Part shown: positions 16,325-22,908 of the stretch, piece after piece
How the letters are laid out: every line of letters begins with the position of its first letter
Position numbering within the stretch: position 1 is the first letter of the stretch
Assembly (NCBI GenBank): GCA_944320305.1
Contig: CALUGW010000003.1
Coordinates: forward strand, 1 to 45,371
DNA: 45,371 bases
DNA from: an uncultured Prevotella sp.
GTDB lineage: Bacteria; Bacteroidota; Bacteroidia; Bacteroidales; Bacteroidaceae
Direction: 5' to 3'
The notes under the pieces: model-generated
Told to the model about the DNA's origin: nothing
Databases searched by the model: none
What the model saw: the letters and a program-made list of their open reading frames with translations, nothing else
Program-made: the position numbers and the translations under genes

Positions 16325-16506
16325 CTGCAGCAGCTGGTTCTCGCGCAGAAGCGCGTTGTACTCGGCGGTCTCGGCCTCGGTGCGCTCGCGCTGCTCCTTT
16401 TCGCACAGGTCCGCAATCTCGTTGATGCGGTCGCAGTTGGACTGGTGTACTTGTCCACCAGCTGGCGCGCGTTCACGGTCTTCTTCGTTGCTGTTGTCTT
16501 AGGCAT
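16321..16506 (-). pseudogene. major capsid protein, displaced N-terminal part
   Basis: The ATG at 16506 starts MPKTTATKKTVNARQLVDKYT, a plausible capsid N-terminus. After about 22 codons the sequence turns into Arg/Ser/Pro-rich nonsense (TATASTRLRTCAKRSSASAP) and stops. From about 16444 the meaningful coding continues in the -1 frame (QSNCDRINEIADLCEKEQ) into the capsid body. A single missing base near ACACCAG (16442-16448) explains this. Confidence 0.7.
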
Positions 16507-16539
16507 ACTCTTAAAAAACTTTTATGGTTAAACTTAATG

Positions 16540-17220
16540 TCATAATGGTTGCGCGGCGGCGCGGCACATCTCGCGAATCTGCCCGCGCAGCCTGTCTTCA
16601 TCCTCAGGCCGCTCCGGCTCCGGGGCGCGAAGCGCCTCAACCAGCTCCCGCGCCTCGGCCTCGCAGTTGGTGTCGGGATAGGCCGGGTCTGAGGCCAGCG
16701 TGAAGTCGTATATCCCGGTAATCACATTGACCGTGTAGGTTATCAGCGTCTTGCCGCTCTCCCGCCGCACGTCGCGCGACACATACGCGCTGTCATAATA
16801 GTGGGTGGAGAACATGAAGCTGCACCCGCTGATGTCGCCCCGGCGCACCAGCTCCAGGGCCTTGTCGCCGTCCACCGTGTCAGGCGCTTCAAACTCGAAC
16901 CACACGTCCTTGTCGTCAACGCCGTAGGACAGCGTGCCGGCGCCGTTCTTGCTGCGGGCCAGAATCAGCTGGCGGTCGTGAAACATGGTCATCTTTATGT
17001 CGCAGCCGTCGAGCAGCTCCTTGGGCACCGCCCCCGGCGCGATGACCTCACGCGCCTCCTCGTCGTCAAAAGCGTACAGGGGCGCCGAGGGCACGCCGAA
17101 CAGTATGGCGTAGCCGGTAATAGTGCGGCCGGGCGCCCCGCCCTCACGCGACTCCCTCACCCGCAAATCGGTGACGGTGTGAAGTGTTCGGTTAACAACC
17201 GTGTTCTTATTCTTCTCCAT
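16540..17220 (-). CDS. HK97 family prohead protease
   Basis: A 226-residue serine protease that trims the capsid delta domain during maturation. Visible are GYAILFGVPSAPLYA, the catalytic His in MTMFHDRQ (H81), and the catalytic Ser in GDISGCSFMF (S134), both in the expected spacing. It overlaps the portal gene end by 14 bp, the usual portal-protease-capsid order. The active site looks intact. Confidence 0.9.
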   Translation of the reverse strand: MEKNKNTVVNRTLHTVTDLRVRESREGGAPGRTITGYAILFGVPSAPLYAFDDEEAREVIAPGAVPKELLDGCDIKMTMFHDRQLILARSKNGAGTLSYGVDDKDVWFEFEAPDTVDGDKALELVRRGDISGCSFMFSTHYYDSAYVSRDVRRESGKTLITYTVNVITGIYDFTLASDPAYPDTNCEAEARELVEALRAPEPERPEDEDRLRGQIREMCRAAAQPL

Positions 17221-18499
17221 TGCTTTTATCCTCGTTTTCGTCCGGCTCCCCGTTGGTTCCGGGCTGGTTGGTGTCTGGTTTGTCTGCCGGCGGCTCCGGC
17301 TGCGCCGTCAGCTCCTCAATGCCCCGCAGGTTGGCCGACACCAGCACGGTGTCGCCGCCCTCCACGGCGGGCTTGTTCTCCTCCTGCCGCCACTCGTTAA
17401 CGGTGTACAGCCCGGCGGCTATCGTCTGCGCCTGGTACTTCACCCGGCTATCCAAATCGCAGGCGTACAGCCCGCGACGGTCGAACTGGAACTTGCGCTT
17501 GCAGCACAGGCCGGGCGGCACCAGCTTCCTGTGCAGCTCCACCTCGATTTTGCGCAGTATCGGGTTGAGCGTGTTGGTGAGGAACGCCACGTTGGCCATC
17601 TCGGCGGACTTGTAGTTGTTGCTCGTGTCGTCGAACACGAAGGACGGATGCACGCCGAAGAAGCGGCATATCTCGCGCACGTTGAACTTGCGCGTCTCAA
17701 GGAACTGCATGTCGGTGCTGCTCAGCGAAATGGGGGTGAACTGCACCTGGCCCGGCAGCGACACTATGCGCTCGCCGCCCCTGAAGCGGCCGTCAAGGTC
17801 GGTGGCCGTCTTTGCCAGCTCCTTGTCCTGGTACTCGCCGAAGCCCTGCACGCTTCTGTCGTTGCTGACAATGCCGCGCACGTTGCCGCCGTTGGCAAAC
17901 CGGTTGAGCGTCTCCTGGTCGCCTGTGCTGGTTATGTCAAGCGCCACGCGGGCGTAGGCAATGGTTGACAGGCCGGTCTTGCCGTCGGTGCTGTAGTTCT
18001 TTATGTGCAGCACCTCGCTCTCGTCGTACACGCCGCTGACGCCGGCGTAGACATCGTTGATCGTGTAGGTGTCGCTGACCGTGTCGTGCGCCACGGTGGC
18101 GGGGTCCACCAGCGCCAGCCGCGCCACGGACATGGCGCCGGAGTCATAGACCGGCACGATGTAGGCGTTGCCCCTCAGCAGCAGACAGCGCACCACCTGC
18201 TGCCAGAAGTCCACGGCGGACATCCACTCGCAGGGCTGCACGTTAAGCAGGTAGTGCATACGGTCGCCGCGGTCTTCCACAAAGATGCCGCCCCGCTTGC
18301 GCATATACTGCACGGGCAGCATGGCCACGCTGTCCGCCAGAAGGTTGACGCAGCGGTAGACGGTGGCGATGTTGAGCGCGTTGGCAGAGGCGAGCAAGGG
18401 GAAGCCCCCGCCGGCTCTCGGTGTCCGGGGCGGCTCCTGCCTTGCCGTCGCAGTTCCGCTGCGCTTGAACAGGTTCCGTATGTCAGCAAAAATACCCAT
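17207..18499 (-). CDS. phage portal protein, HK97 family
   Basis: A 430-residue portal: ANALNIATVYRCVNLLADSV, then DFWQQVVRCLLLRGNAYIVP, then REICRFFGVHPSFVFDDTSN. The portal forms the dodecameric DNA gate at one capsid vertex. It is normally preceded by the terminase large subunit, but here there is only a 230-bp spacer and then a cluster of tiny genes. The C-terminus is acidic and low complexity (DENEDKSNGEE). Confidence 0.9.
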   Translation of the reverse strand: MGIFADIRNLFKRSGTATARQEPPRTPRAGGGFPLLASANALNIATVYRCVNLLADSVAMLPVQYMRKRGGIFVEDRGDRMHYLLNVQPCEWMSAVDFWQQVVRCLLLRGNAYIVPVYDSGAMSVARLALVDPATVAHDTVSDTYTINDVYAGVSGVYDESEVLHIKNYSTDGKTGLSTIAYARVALDITSTGDQETLNRFANGGNVRGIVSNDRSVQGFGEYQDKELAKTATDLDGRFRGGERIVSLPGQVQFTPISLSSTDMQFLETRKFNVREICRFFGVHPSFVFDDTSNNYKSAEMANVAFLTNTLNPILRKIEVELHRKLVPPGLCCKRKFQFDRRGLYACDLDSRVKYQAQTIAAGLYTVNEWRQEENKPAVEGGDTVLVSANLRGIEELTAQPEPPADKPDTNQPGTNGEPDENEDKSNGEE

Positions 18500-18541
18500 C
18501 GCGAAATGTAATGTGCCTCTGCATTACCGGCGAAACATTGC

Positions 18542-18555
18542 AAATGGTACCATTT
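18542..18555. promoter_or_regulatory. 14-bp perfect palindrome upstream of the structural operon
   Basis: AAATGGTACCATTT is a perfect palindrome 43 bp before the portal start. It overlaps a weak -7-like TACCATTTG read on the minus strand. Since a terminator lies further upstream, a promoter is expected in this spacer, and the palindrome is a reasonable operator candidate. Confidence 0.35.
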
Positions 18556-18635
18556 TTCGGGGTGTTTTTCGTTAAAAATACGTAAAACCGCGCAAAAAAG
18601 GCGCAAAAGCCGCCCGGACGCGCCGTGCGGGAACG

Positions 18636-18667
18636 AAAAAGGGCGCACCCCGGAATGGGATGCGCCC
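18636..18667 (-). terminator. intrinsic terminator after DUF5053-like gene A
   Basis: On the minus strand the arms GGGCGCA and TGCGCCC (with inner CCC/GGG pairing) are followed by TTTTT. It would end transcription from the small-gene cluster before the portal gene. Confidence 0.8.
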
Positions 18668-18668
18668 T

Positions 18669-18701
18669 GAGTGCGCCCGACAGGCACGGGCGGCTTGCGT
18701 C
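18669..18701. repeat. 33-bp repeat with hairpin, copy 1
   Basis: Identical over 33 bp to 19739-19771. It contains the inverted pair GCCCG/CGGGC around TGCCTGT. This copy lies directly before the terminator hairpin of module A. Confidence 0.85.
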
Positions 18702-18726
18702 TTAATAAGGGGACAGAGACCCCTGC

Positions 18727-18981
18727 CTATATGTTCTCCGCCGCGCGGCGTATGCGGTCGGCAAGGTCGCAGAGTGCGCCGCGCATTTGTTCGGCCTCAT
18801 CGGGAGTGAATCCGCCCGTGCCGCCGTTGCCGTCTATGCCGTCCATCTTGTGATAGAACCACGATGACGACCGCTGGAAATACGTGTTGGCGAAATCGCG
18901 CCATGAAATGGCCATCTGGATGTCGCCCATTCTCCGCTTCATGTCAGAGATAATTGCCGGTGCTTCTTTCAGTGCTTCCAT
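18727..18981 (-). CDS. DUF5053-like small protein A
   Basis: An 84-residue protein with the pattern ISW..FANTYFQRSSSWFYHKMDG, then FTPDEAEQMRGALCDLADRI. It matches small DUF5053 proteins of Bacteroidales phages and mobile elements. The function is unknown; the Tyr/Phe/Trp-rich middle and helical C-terminus look like a small helix-turn-helix-like or protein-binding fold (inference). It is one of three paralogues in 2.3 kb and lies downstream of a 52-residue gene in the same module. Confidence 0.8.
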   Translation of the reverse strand: MEALKEAPAIISDMKRRMGDIQMAISWRDFANTYFQRSSSWFYHKMDGIDGNGGTGGFTPDEAEQMRGALCDLADRIRRAAENI

Positions 18982-19030
18982 AATGCTTCTGTTTTAAGCT
19001 CCGCCACATTGCTGCGGCGGAGCGTGGTTG

Positions 19031-19189
19031 TCAGTCGTTTGGCTGTCTCACCATATTGTCGAACATTTCCTGCACTTCCCAGAGAAGTTGCGGGTATCCG
19101 TTCGGGTAAGACTTGTTGTAGTTCCTAATGCTCTCAATAAGCTCCCGCTCTTCTGCGGTCACTTCCATAAGTTCTTTTTTCTCTTTCAT
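19031..19189 (-). CDS. 52-residue small protein (module A leader gene)
   Basis: MKEKKELMEVTAEERELIES, then IRNYNKSYPNGYPQLLWEVQ, ending DNMVRQPND. It resembles the 44-residue product at 20316-20450 (shared EL/LIExIRNxxxxYPNG and MFDxMV/MIFDQM), so the two are paralogues. Each lies just after a matching promoter and before a DUF5053-like gene. The family is not known to me. Conservation between copies and the promoter support it as a real gene. Confidence 0.7.
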   Translation of the reverse strand: MKEKKELMEVTAEERELIESIRNYNKSYPNGYPQLLWEVQEMFDNMVRQPND

Positions 19190-19212
19190 CTCTGTGTTTC
19201 ATTAAGACAATG

Positions 19213-19244
19213 CAAAGATACTACATTTTTTCGTATTAACCAAA
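19213..19244 (-). promoter_or_regulatory. promoter of module A
   Basis: On the minus strand, TTTG (19241-19244), 20 nt, TATCTTTG (19213-19220): a perfect Bacteroidetes consensus. It lies 24 bp before the start of the 52-residue gene and is shared in form with 20476-20506 and 20949-20979. Confidence 0.8.
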
Positions 19245-19413
19245 CATTTACTACACTTTTTATACAAAATCAAAGCAGAGATAGAGATAAAAGTGTCGGC
19301 AAACCCACAAGGCTTGCCCCACCCACGTTTGAGCTTGTCCGAGAACGCCTCGTAACCGTTGAGTTTCTCTTTGCGGGTCCTGTCCGCGTCTTGCCGAAAT
19401 AGTGTTTTGCTAT

Positions 19414-19647
19414 TTACGACAATGGCAGCAGGCTGTACTCGTCGCCAATCTGGCTGCGGAGTTCGCTGATTTCTTTCTCTATCCGATCAAGATTGGCCGT
19501 CACCATATTGTTGGCCGCCTCCTTGAACTCCTCGGTATAGTTGGCCTTAAACCACGCTATCAGCTCATCCTTGCGCGCACGGCTCTCGGTGTCAGTGTTG
19601 CCCGCGAGGGCTTCATACTCTTTCAGTTTTGCCTCGTACTCTTTCAT
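19414..19647 (-). CDS. 77-residue coiled-coil small protein (module B, last gene)
   Basis: A highly charged helical protein (MKEYEAKLKEYEALAGNTDT, then FKANYTEEFKEAANNM, then LDRIEKEISELRSQIG) with heptad-like spacing. The function is unknown. It follows the 60-residue gene in module B, after a gap with three hairpins. The ~220 bp between it and the 52-residue gene holds the module A promoter and an open stretch without a start codon. Confidence 0.65.
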   Translation of the reverse strand: MKEYEAKLKEYEALAGNTDTESRARKDELIAWFKANYTEEFKEAANNMVTANLDRIEKEISELRSQIGDEYSLLPLS

Positions 19648-19663
19648 GTCGGTTTCATTTAAA

Positions 19664-19690
19664 GCCCCCGCGTCGGCTCAGCGCGGGGGC
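19664..19690. repeat. GC hairpin upstream of the 77-residue gene
   Basis: GCCCCCGCG and CGCGGGGGC form a 9-bp stem with a 9-nt loop. It is 17 bp before the start of the 77-residue gene. On the minus strand it is followed by CTTTAAATG, too few Ts for a strong terminator, so it may modulate translation or attenuate. Confidence 0.6.
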
Positions 19691-19738
19691 GGGTGTGATT
19701 AAGAGAGCGGCGCGTCAGAATGACACGCTCACCGAGCC

Positions 19739-19771
19739 GAGTGCGCCCGACAGGCACGGGCGGCTTGCGTC
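19739..19771. repeat. 33-bp repeat with hairpin, copy 2
   Basis: Identical to 18669-18701. It lies between the 60- and 77-residue genes of module B, followed on the minus strand by a second hairpin (GAGCG...CGCTC area, 19703-19732). Confidence 0.85.
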
Positions 19772-19811
19772 AAAACAAAAGGATATGCACCTTCGCCTGT
19801 TGATGTTATTG

Positions 19812-19994
19812 TCATTCATGCCCGAACAACACGGCGGAAGTCTCCTTGATGAGACTTTCAAGAGCCGCAGCAAACTCTTTTGGATTTGCGGCTTCAAGCT
19901 CTTTCATCTCTGCCTCAATCCTGCGCTTCTCCTCGTCCGTGGCCGTGCGGTTGCGTGCCGCGAGTGCCTTTATACGCTCTTTCATGTCTATCAT
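19812..19994 (-). CDS. 60-residue helical small protein (module B)
   Basis: MIDMKERIKALAARNRTATD, then EEKRRIEAEMKELEAANPKE, then ALESLIKETSAVLFGHE: charged and helical with no recognised family. Its ATG overlaps the TAA of the DUF5053-like gene B (TAATG), which argues for coupled translation. An alternative start is MKERIK three codons on. Confidence 0.65.
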   Translation of the reverse strand: MIDMKERIKALAARNRTATDEEKRRIEAEMKELEAANPKEFAAALESLIKETSAVLFGHE

Positions 19995-20254
19995 TATTCT
20001 ATGGTGTCAGCCGCGCGGCGTATGCGGTCGGCAAGGTCGCAGAGCGCACCCTTGAGCTGCTGCTTTTCATTAGGGCTAAACTCCGTTGGCTTCATATTGC
20101 CGTCACGACCCTGCATCTTGTGGTAAAACCATGAGGCTGACTTGTCAAAATAAGTCTTTGCAAGGCATCCCCATGATATGGCGTCGAAGATGTCGTCCAT
20201 CTGCTGATACATTGTCTGCCGCCCCGTTTGCGGCCTTGTCATTGTCGTTTCCAT
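19994..20254 (-). CDS. DUF5053-like small protein B
   Basis: An 86-residue paralogue of A and C: ISWGCLAKTYFDKSASWFYH, then FSPNEKQQLKGALCDLADRI. The C-terminal LCDLADRIRRAA is identical to A, and the DNA coding for it is nearly identical (18738-18785 and 20005-20052), which indicates a recent duplication of that end. It follows the 44-residue gene by 61 bp and is coupled to the 60-residue gene. Confidence 0.8.
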   Translation of the reverse strand: METTMTRPQTGRQTMYQQMDDIFDAISWGCLAKTYFDKSASWFYHKMQGRDGNMKPTEFSPNEKQQLKGALCDLADRIRRAADTIE

Positions 20255-20284
20255 GTCTTTTTGTTTTTATGTTATATTTTTTGG

Positions 20285-20310
20285 AAGCCCCGCCGCCTTT
20301 GGCGGGGCTT
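20285..20310. repeat. GC hairpin within module B
   Basis: AAGCCCCGCC and GGCGGGGCTT form a 10-bp stem. On the plus strand it is followed by GTTTTTT and looks like a terminator for plus-strand transcription. On the minus strand, the direction of the genes, there is no U-tract. Confidence 0.65.
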
Positions 20311-20315
20311 GTTTT

Positions 20316-20450
20316 TTAACGGAACATCATCTGGTCAAAAATCATCCGTGCATGTCGTCTCAACTCTTTCTGGCCATTTGGATAGGCTCTCTGGAAGTTT
20401 CTGATGGCCTCGATTAGGTCGTTCTCCTGTTCTGTGATTTCTTTTTGCAT
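20316..20450 (-). CDS. 44-residue small protein (module B leader gene)
   Basis: MQKEITEQENDLIEAIRNFQ, then RAYPNGQKELRRHARMIFDQ, ending MMFR. Paralogue of the 52-residue protein at 19031-19189. It starts 26 bp after a consensus promoter and precedes DUF5053-like gene B. The function is unknown. Confidence 0.65.
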   Translation of the reverse strand: MQKEITEQENDLIEAIRNFQRAYPNGQKELRRHARMIFDQMMFR

Positions 20451-20475
20451 ATCTTATCTCTTTTATTTGACAATG

Positions 20476-20506
20476 CAAAGATAATACATTTTTTTGTACT
20501 ACACAA
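20476..20506 (-). promoter_or_regulatory. promoter of module B
   Basis: On the minus strand, TTG (20504-20506), 20 nt, TATCTTTG (20476-20483), continued by CATTGTC as at module A. It is the second of three near-identical promoters in this cluster. Confidence 0.75.
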
Positions 20507-20616
20507 CTATTTAGTGCAAAATTTTATACTTTCATCATATTTTACGCCCTGCCGGCGTTTATCCTCTTGAGCAGCAGCTCGTTCTCGGCACCCAGCTCCA
20601 GCGGAATGGCAGACTC

Positions 20617-20660
20617 ATAAAAACAAGCCGTGGGCGCGGCACAGATGCCACACCCACGGC
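20617..20660 (-). terminator. intrinsic terminator after DUF5053-like gene C
   Basis: On the minus strand GCCGTGGG and CCCACGGC (extended by inner TGGCA/TGCC pairing) are followed by TTGTTTTTAT. It separates module C from module B. Confidence 0.8.
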
Positions 20661-20685
20661 GTCAAAAACAACAAGGCTGCGGGAA

Positions 20686-20925
20686 TCACAGCCTGTCCGC
20701 CGCCGCGTCCACACGGGCGGCTATGTCCTTGAGCGCGGCCCTGAGCCGCTCGCGGTCAACGTCGCTGAAGTCAGCGGGCGCACCGCCACAATTGCCGCTG
20801 AACTTGTGGTAAAGCCACGAGCGCGTCCTCCCGAAATAATTCTTGGCCAGATACGCCCAGTTTATCTCCTCATAAACGTCGTCAAGCACTTGGCGCACCG
20901 ACGTCTTTTTCTCTGTTGCGTCCAT
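20686..20925 (-). CDS. DUF5053-like small protein C
   Basis: A 79-residue protein: MDATEKKTSVRQVLDDVYEE, then INWAYLAKNYFGRTRSWLYH, then FSDVDRERLRAALKDIAARV. It is the most divergent of the three paralogues and closest to the usual DUF5053 pattern (YFGRTRSWLYHK). The ATG at 20925 is chosen because the longer frame from 21003 begins upstream of the promoter. It is alone in its module. Confidence 0.8.
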   Translation of the reverse strand: MDATEKKTSVRQVLDDVYEEINWAYLAKNYFGRTRSWLYHKFSGNCGGAPADFSDVDRERLRAALKDIAARVDAAADRL

Positions 20926-20948
20926 GTTTTTTTTGTTGTTGACCTTTG

Positions 20949-20979
20949 CAAAGATAATAATCTGTTGGTGAATACGCAA
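20949..20979 (-). promoter_or_regulatory. promoter of module C
   Basis: On the minus strand, TTG (20977-20979), 20 nt, TATCTTTG (20949-20956), 23 bp before the ATG at 20925. Its form matches the promoters of modules A and B. Confidence 0.7.
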
Positions 20980-21099
20980 GCCCGCAGCATTAAAATTCAC
21001 CAAAAGATGAGATTACAATCTTTCATTGAACGGTATCGGCGGCTGATGCTCGCGGATTCGCCTCTGCGCGGTTTCGTAATACTCTTTATCACCCCCATG

Positions 21100-21149
21100 A
21101 AAAAAGCCGCTGCAGGTTCGGACAGCACTGTGTCCGGACCTGCAACGGC
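21100..21149 (-). terminator. strong intrinsic terminator of the ftsY-rimO-HU operon
   Basis: On the minus strand GCCGTTGCAGGTCCGGACA and TGTCCGAACCTGCAGCGGC pair with few mismatches around a 6-nt loop, followed by TTTTTT. It lies 26 bp after the HU-LysM gene and marks the end of the host operon and the approximate limit of the mobile block. Confidence 0.9.
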
Positions 21150-21175
21150 ACTGCGACAATCATGCAGCCCTGCGG

Positions 21176-22615
21176 TCAATGCGGTCTGCGCTTCTTCAGC
21201 CTCAGCTTTGGTATTTTAAGCTTCTGGCCAGCCTTCAGGCGGACGTCGCCGCCGAGACCGTTGTATGTCTCGACATAGCATTCCATGCCTGGGCCGAGGT
21301 GGCGGTCGCTTATGTCGCCAAGAGTCTGGCCGGACTTCACGGTTACGACCTTGTCGGTACCCACAATGTCGTAAGCACCATGAAGTATGCGGCGATCCAT
21401 CCGCTCGTATTTCTTGTAATCGAACGGCTCAGGGGAAGTCTTTCCCTGCTCAGGCTTTTCTGCCGGACTCTCCGCCGCTTTGTTTTCCACGTCGGCGGTC
21501 TTAGGTGCGCTCTCTGCCGCCGGTCTGGACGCAGTGTCCGCAGGAACTGGCGCGGCGGTAGTGTCAGCGGGAGCGGTCTGCACAGCGGCAGGCTTTTCTA
21601 CAGTCTGCTGCCCGGCGGAGACTGCCGTCTCTGAAGTTTCAGACGAGCCGCCGGGCATATACTTGCCGTAAAGGAAACCGACATAGGCCGACCCGGCCAT
21701 CAGGCCCGCCACAACGACACAAAGTACAAGCCATCTGACAAAACGGCCTGTGACTCCAGTATTTCCTGCCACGGAAGCCTCACCGGCGGCATCAGAGCCG
21801 TCGGAGTCTGTCTGGGCGGGCGTCTCTGCGTCAGCGGCATATATAGAGGCGTTTTCCGCCACTACGCACGCGGCTGTGCTCAGCTCCGCCACGTCCTCCT
21901 CAGACGGAGTTTCAGCTGCGGCTTCCGGCGTCTGGTACGCCTGCATATCTTCCGCAACATCCGGAACGGACGAAGACACAATGACGCCCGACGACAGATC
22001 CGTCTGCTCCGTGTCCTGCGGCAACCCCTCCGGCGCAGAATCCAGAGCAGCGCCGACATCTGCCACTGTCGCTCCAGGCTGCCGCCCAATGATGTCATCC
22101 GCCGTCTCCACCACATCTGCCGAGGCACTGACGACGGCCTCCGCCACTTCTTCCGGGCCACAGACGTCCTCGTCTGACGGTTGTGCTTCTGATTCCAGCC
22201 CGTCTGCCTCCGGCTCCGCAAGGTCTGGTGATATTTCCGGCTCGGCCACATCGGCGGCTTTTTCTGCCTCAATGTCACCAAACTCCACCCCGTCGTTGAG
22301 CACAACCGTCTCAAACTGCGAGAACGGCTTGTTGACCAGCTCACGCATAAGCGAGTCAGGGGTGAACGTAATCTTGTCGTGACTGCCAATGAGAACGCGC
22401 CCGCCAGTGTTCACGCTGACACTCTCGCGGGCACTCACCTCCACGAGCTTGAACGTGCCAAGCCCTTTGACCTTGACCGTCCGCTCGGTGCCGAGCGCAT
22501 GGCGCACCACGTCAAACATGGTGGCGACAAAAAGCCGCGCGACGCTCGGCTCGAGCTTTTTCCTGTCGGCAAGCACTCTGGCAAAATCATCTATCGTCAT
22601 CGTCTCCATGCTCAT
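21176..22615 (-). CDS. HU-type DNA-binding domain fused to transmembrane helix and LysM domain
   Basis: A 479-residue protein. Residues ~1-98 are an HU/IHF-type domain (VKVKGLGTFKLVEVSARESV, ITFTPDSLMRELVNKPF). Residues ~100-290 are an acidic Ala/Glu/Asp-rich linker. Residues ~292-314 (RWLVLCVVVAGLMAGSAYVG) form one membrane helix preceded by positive residues, so the N-terminus faces the cytoplasm. After a Pro/Ala-rich segment comes a LysM domain at ~422-470 (VVTVKSGQTLGDISDRHLGP ... LKAGQKLKIP), which binds peptidoglycan. I infer a tether between the nucleoid and the cell wall. It overlaps the upstream HU gene stop by 1 nt and ends the operon. Confidence 0.8.
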   Translation of the reverse strand: MSMETMTIDDFARVLADRKKLEPSVARLFVATMFDVVRHALGTERTVKVKGLGTFKLVEVSARESVSVNTGGRVLIGSHDKITFTPDSLMRELVNKPFSQFETVVLNDGVEFGDIEAEKAADVAEPEISPDLAEPEADGLESEAQPSDEDVCGPEEVAEAVVSASADVVETADDIIGRQPGATVADVGAALDSAPEGLPQDTEQTDLSSGVIVSSSVPDVAEDMQAYQTPEAAAETPSEEDVAELSTAACVVAENASIYAADAETPAQTDSDGSDAAGEASVAGNTGVTGRFVRWLVLCVVVAGLMAGSAYVGFLYGKYMPGGSSETSETAVSAGQQTVEKPAAVQTAPADTTAAPVPADTASRPAAESAPKTADVENKAAESPAEKPEQGKTSPEPFDYKKYERMDRRILHGAYDIVGTDKVVTVKSGQTLGDISDRHLGPGMECYVETYNGLGGDVRLKAGQKLKIPKLRLKKRRPH

Positions 22616-22899
22616 TACTGTGCCTGATTTTTGATTTCATCCTTCCACCCGCCGGCCGGCCTGAACGTCAGCACGAGCTTCGGCGGCACAAGCATGCGCT
22701 GCTGCGTGGCGGGATTGACCATGATGCGCTCCATCTTCTTGCGGACTTCGAATGTGCCGAAGCCGTCAATGGCCACCGCCTGGCCGTCCTGAAACGCGTC
22801 GCCAAGAGCCTCAATCACTGTATCAACCATCTTCTGGGTTGACGTCGCCGTGTAGCCGGTGCGCCGCGACAGCTCGCTGATAAACTCTTTATTGTTCAT
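22615..22899 (-). CDS. HU/IHF family DNA-binding protein
   Basis: A 94-residue protein with the complete HU fold: MNNKEFISELSRRTGYTATS, then VAIDGFGTFEVRKKMERIMV, then NPATQQRMLVPP. The NP of NPATQ is the Pro region that inserts into the DNA minor groove in HU/IHF. It bends DNA and helps organise the nucleoid. Co-transcription with the HU-LysM fusion suggests that the two may form heterodimers, with this protein as the soluble partner (inference). Confidence 0.9.
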   Translation of the reverse strand: MNNKEFISELSRRTGYTATSTQKMVDTVIEALGDAFQDGQAVAIDGFGTFEVRKKMERIMVNPATQQRMLVPPKLVLTFRPAGGWKDEIKNQAQ

Positions 22900-22908
22900 A
22901 AGCTATTG

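Noticed and set aside
19250-19413. Minus-strand open frame containing LNGYEAFSDKLKRGWGKP
   Set aside because: No usable start codon, and it reads into the module A promoter.
20542-20661. Minus-strand open stretch ending in ESAIPLELGAENELLLKRINAGRA, possible gene remnant
   Set aside because: It has no start codon after the upstream TGA and overlaps the module C terminator. The composition looks protein-like, but no family is recognisable.
21007-21219. Plus-strand frame MRLQSFIERYRRLMLADSPL and onward
   Set aside because: It runs through the terminator hairpin and into the antisense of the HU-LysM gene, and has no promoter or family match. It could be a truncated host gene at the junction, but this is not supported.
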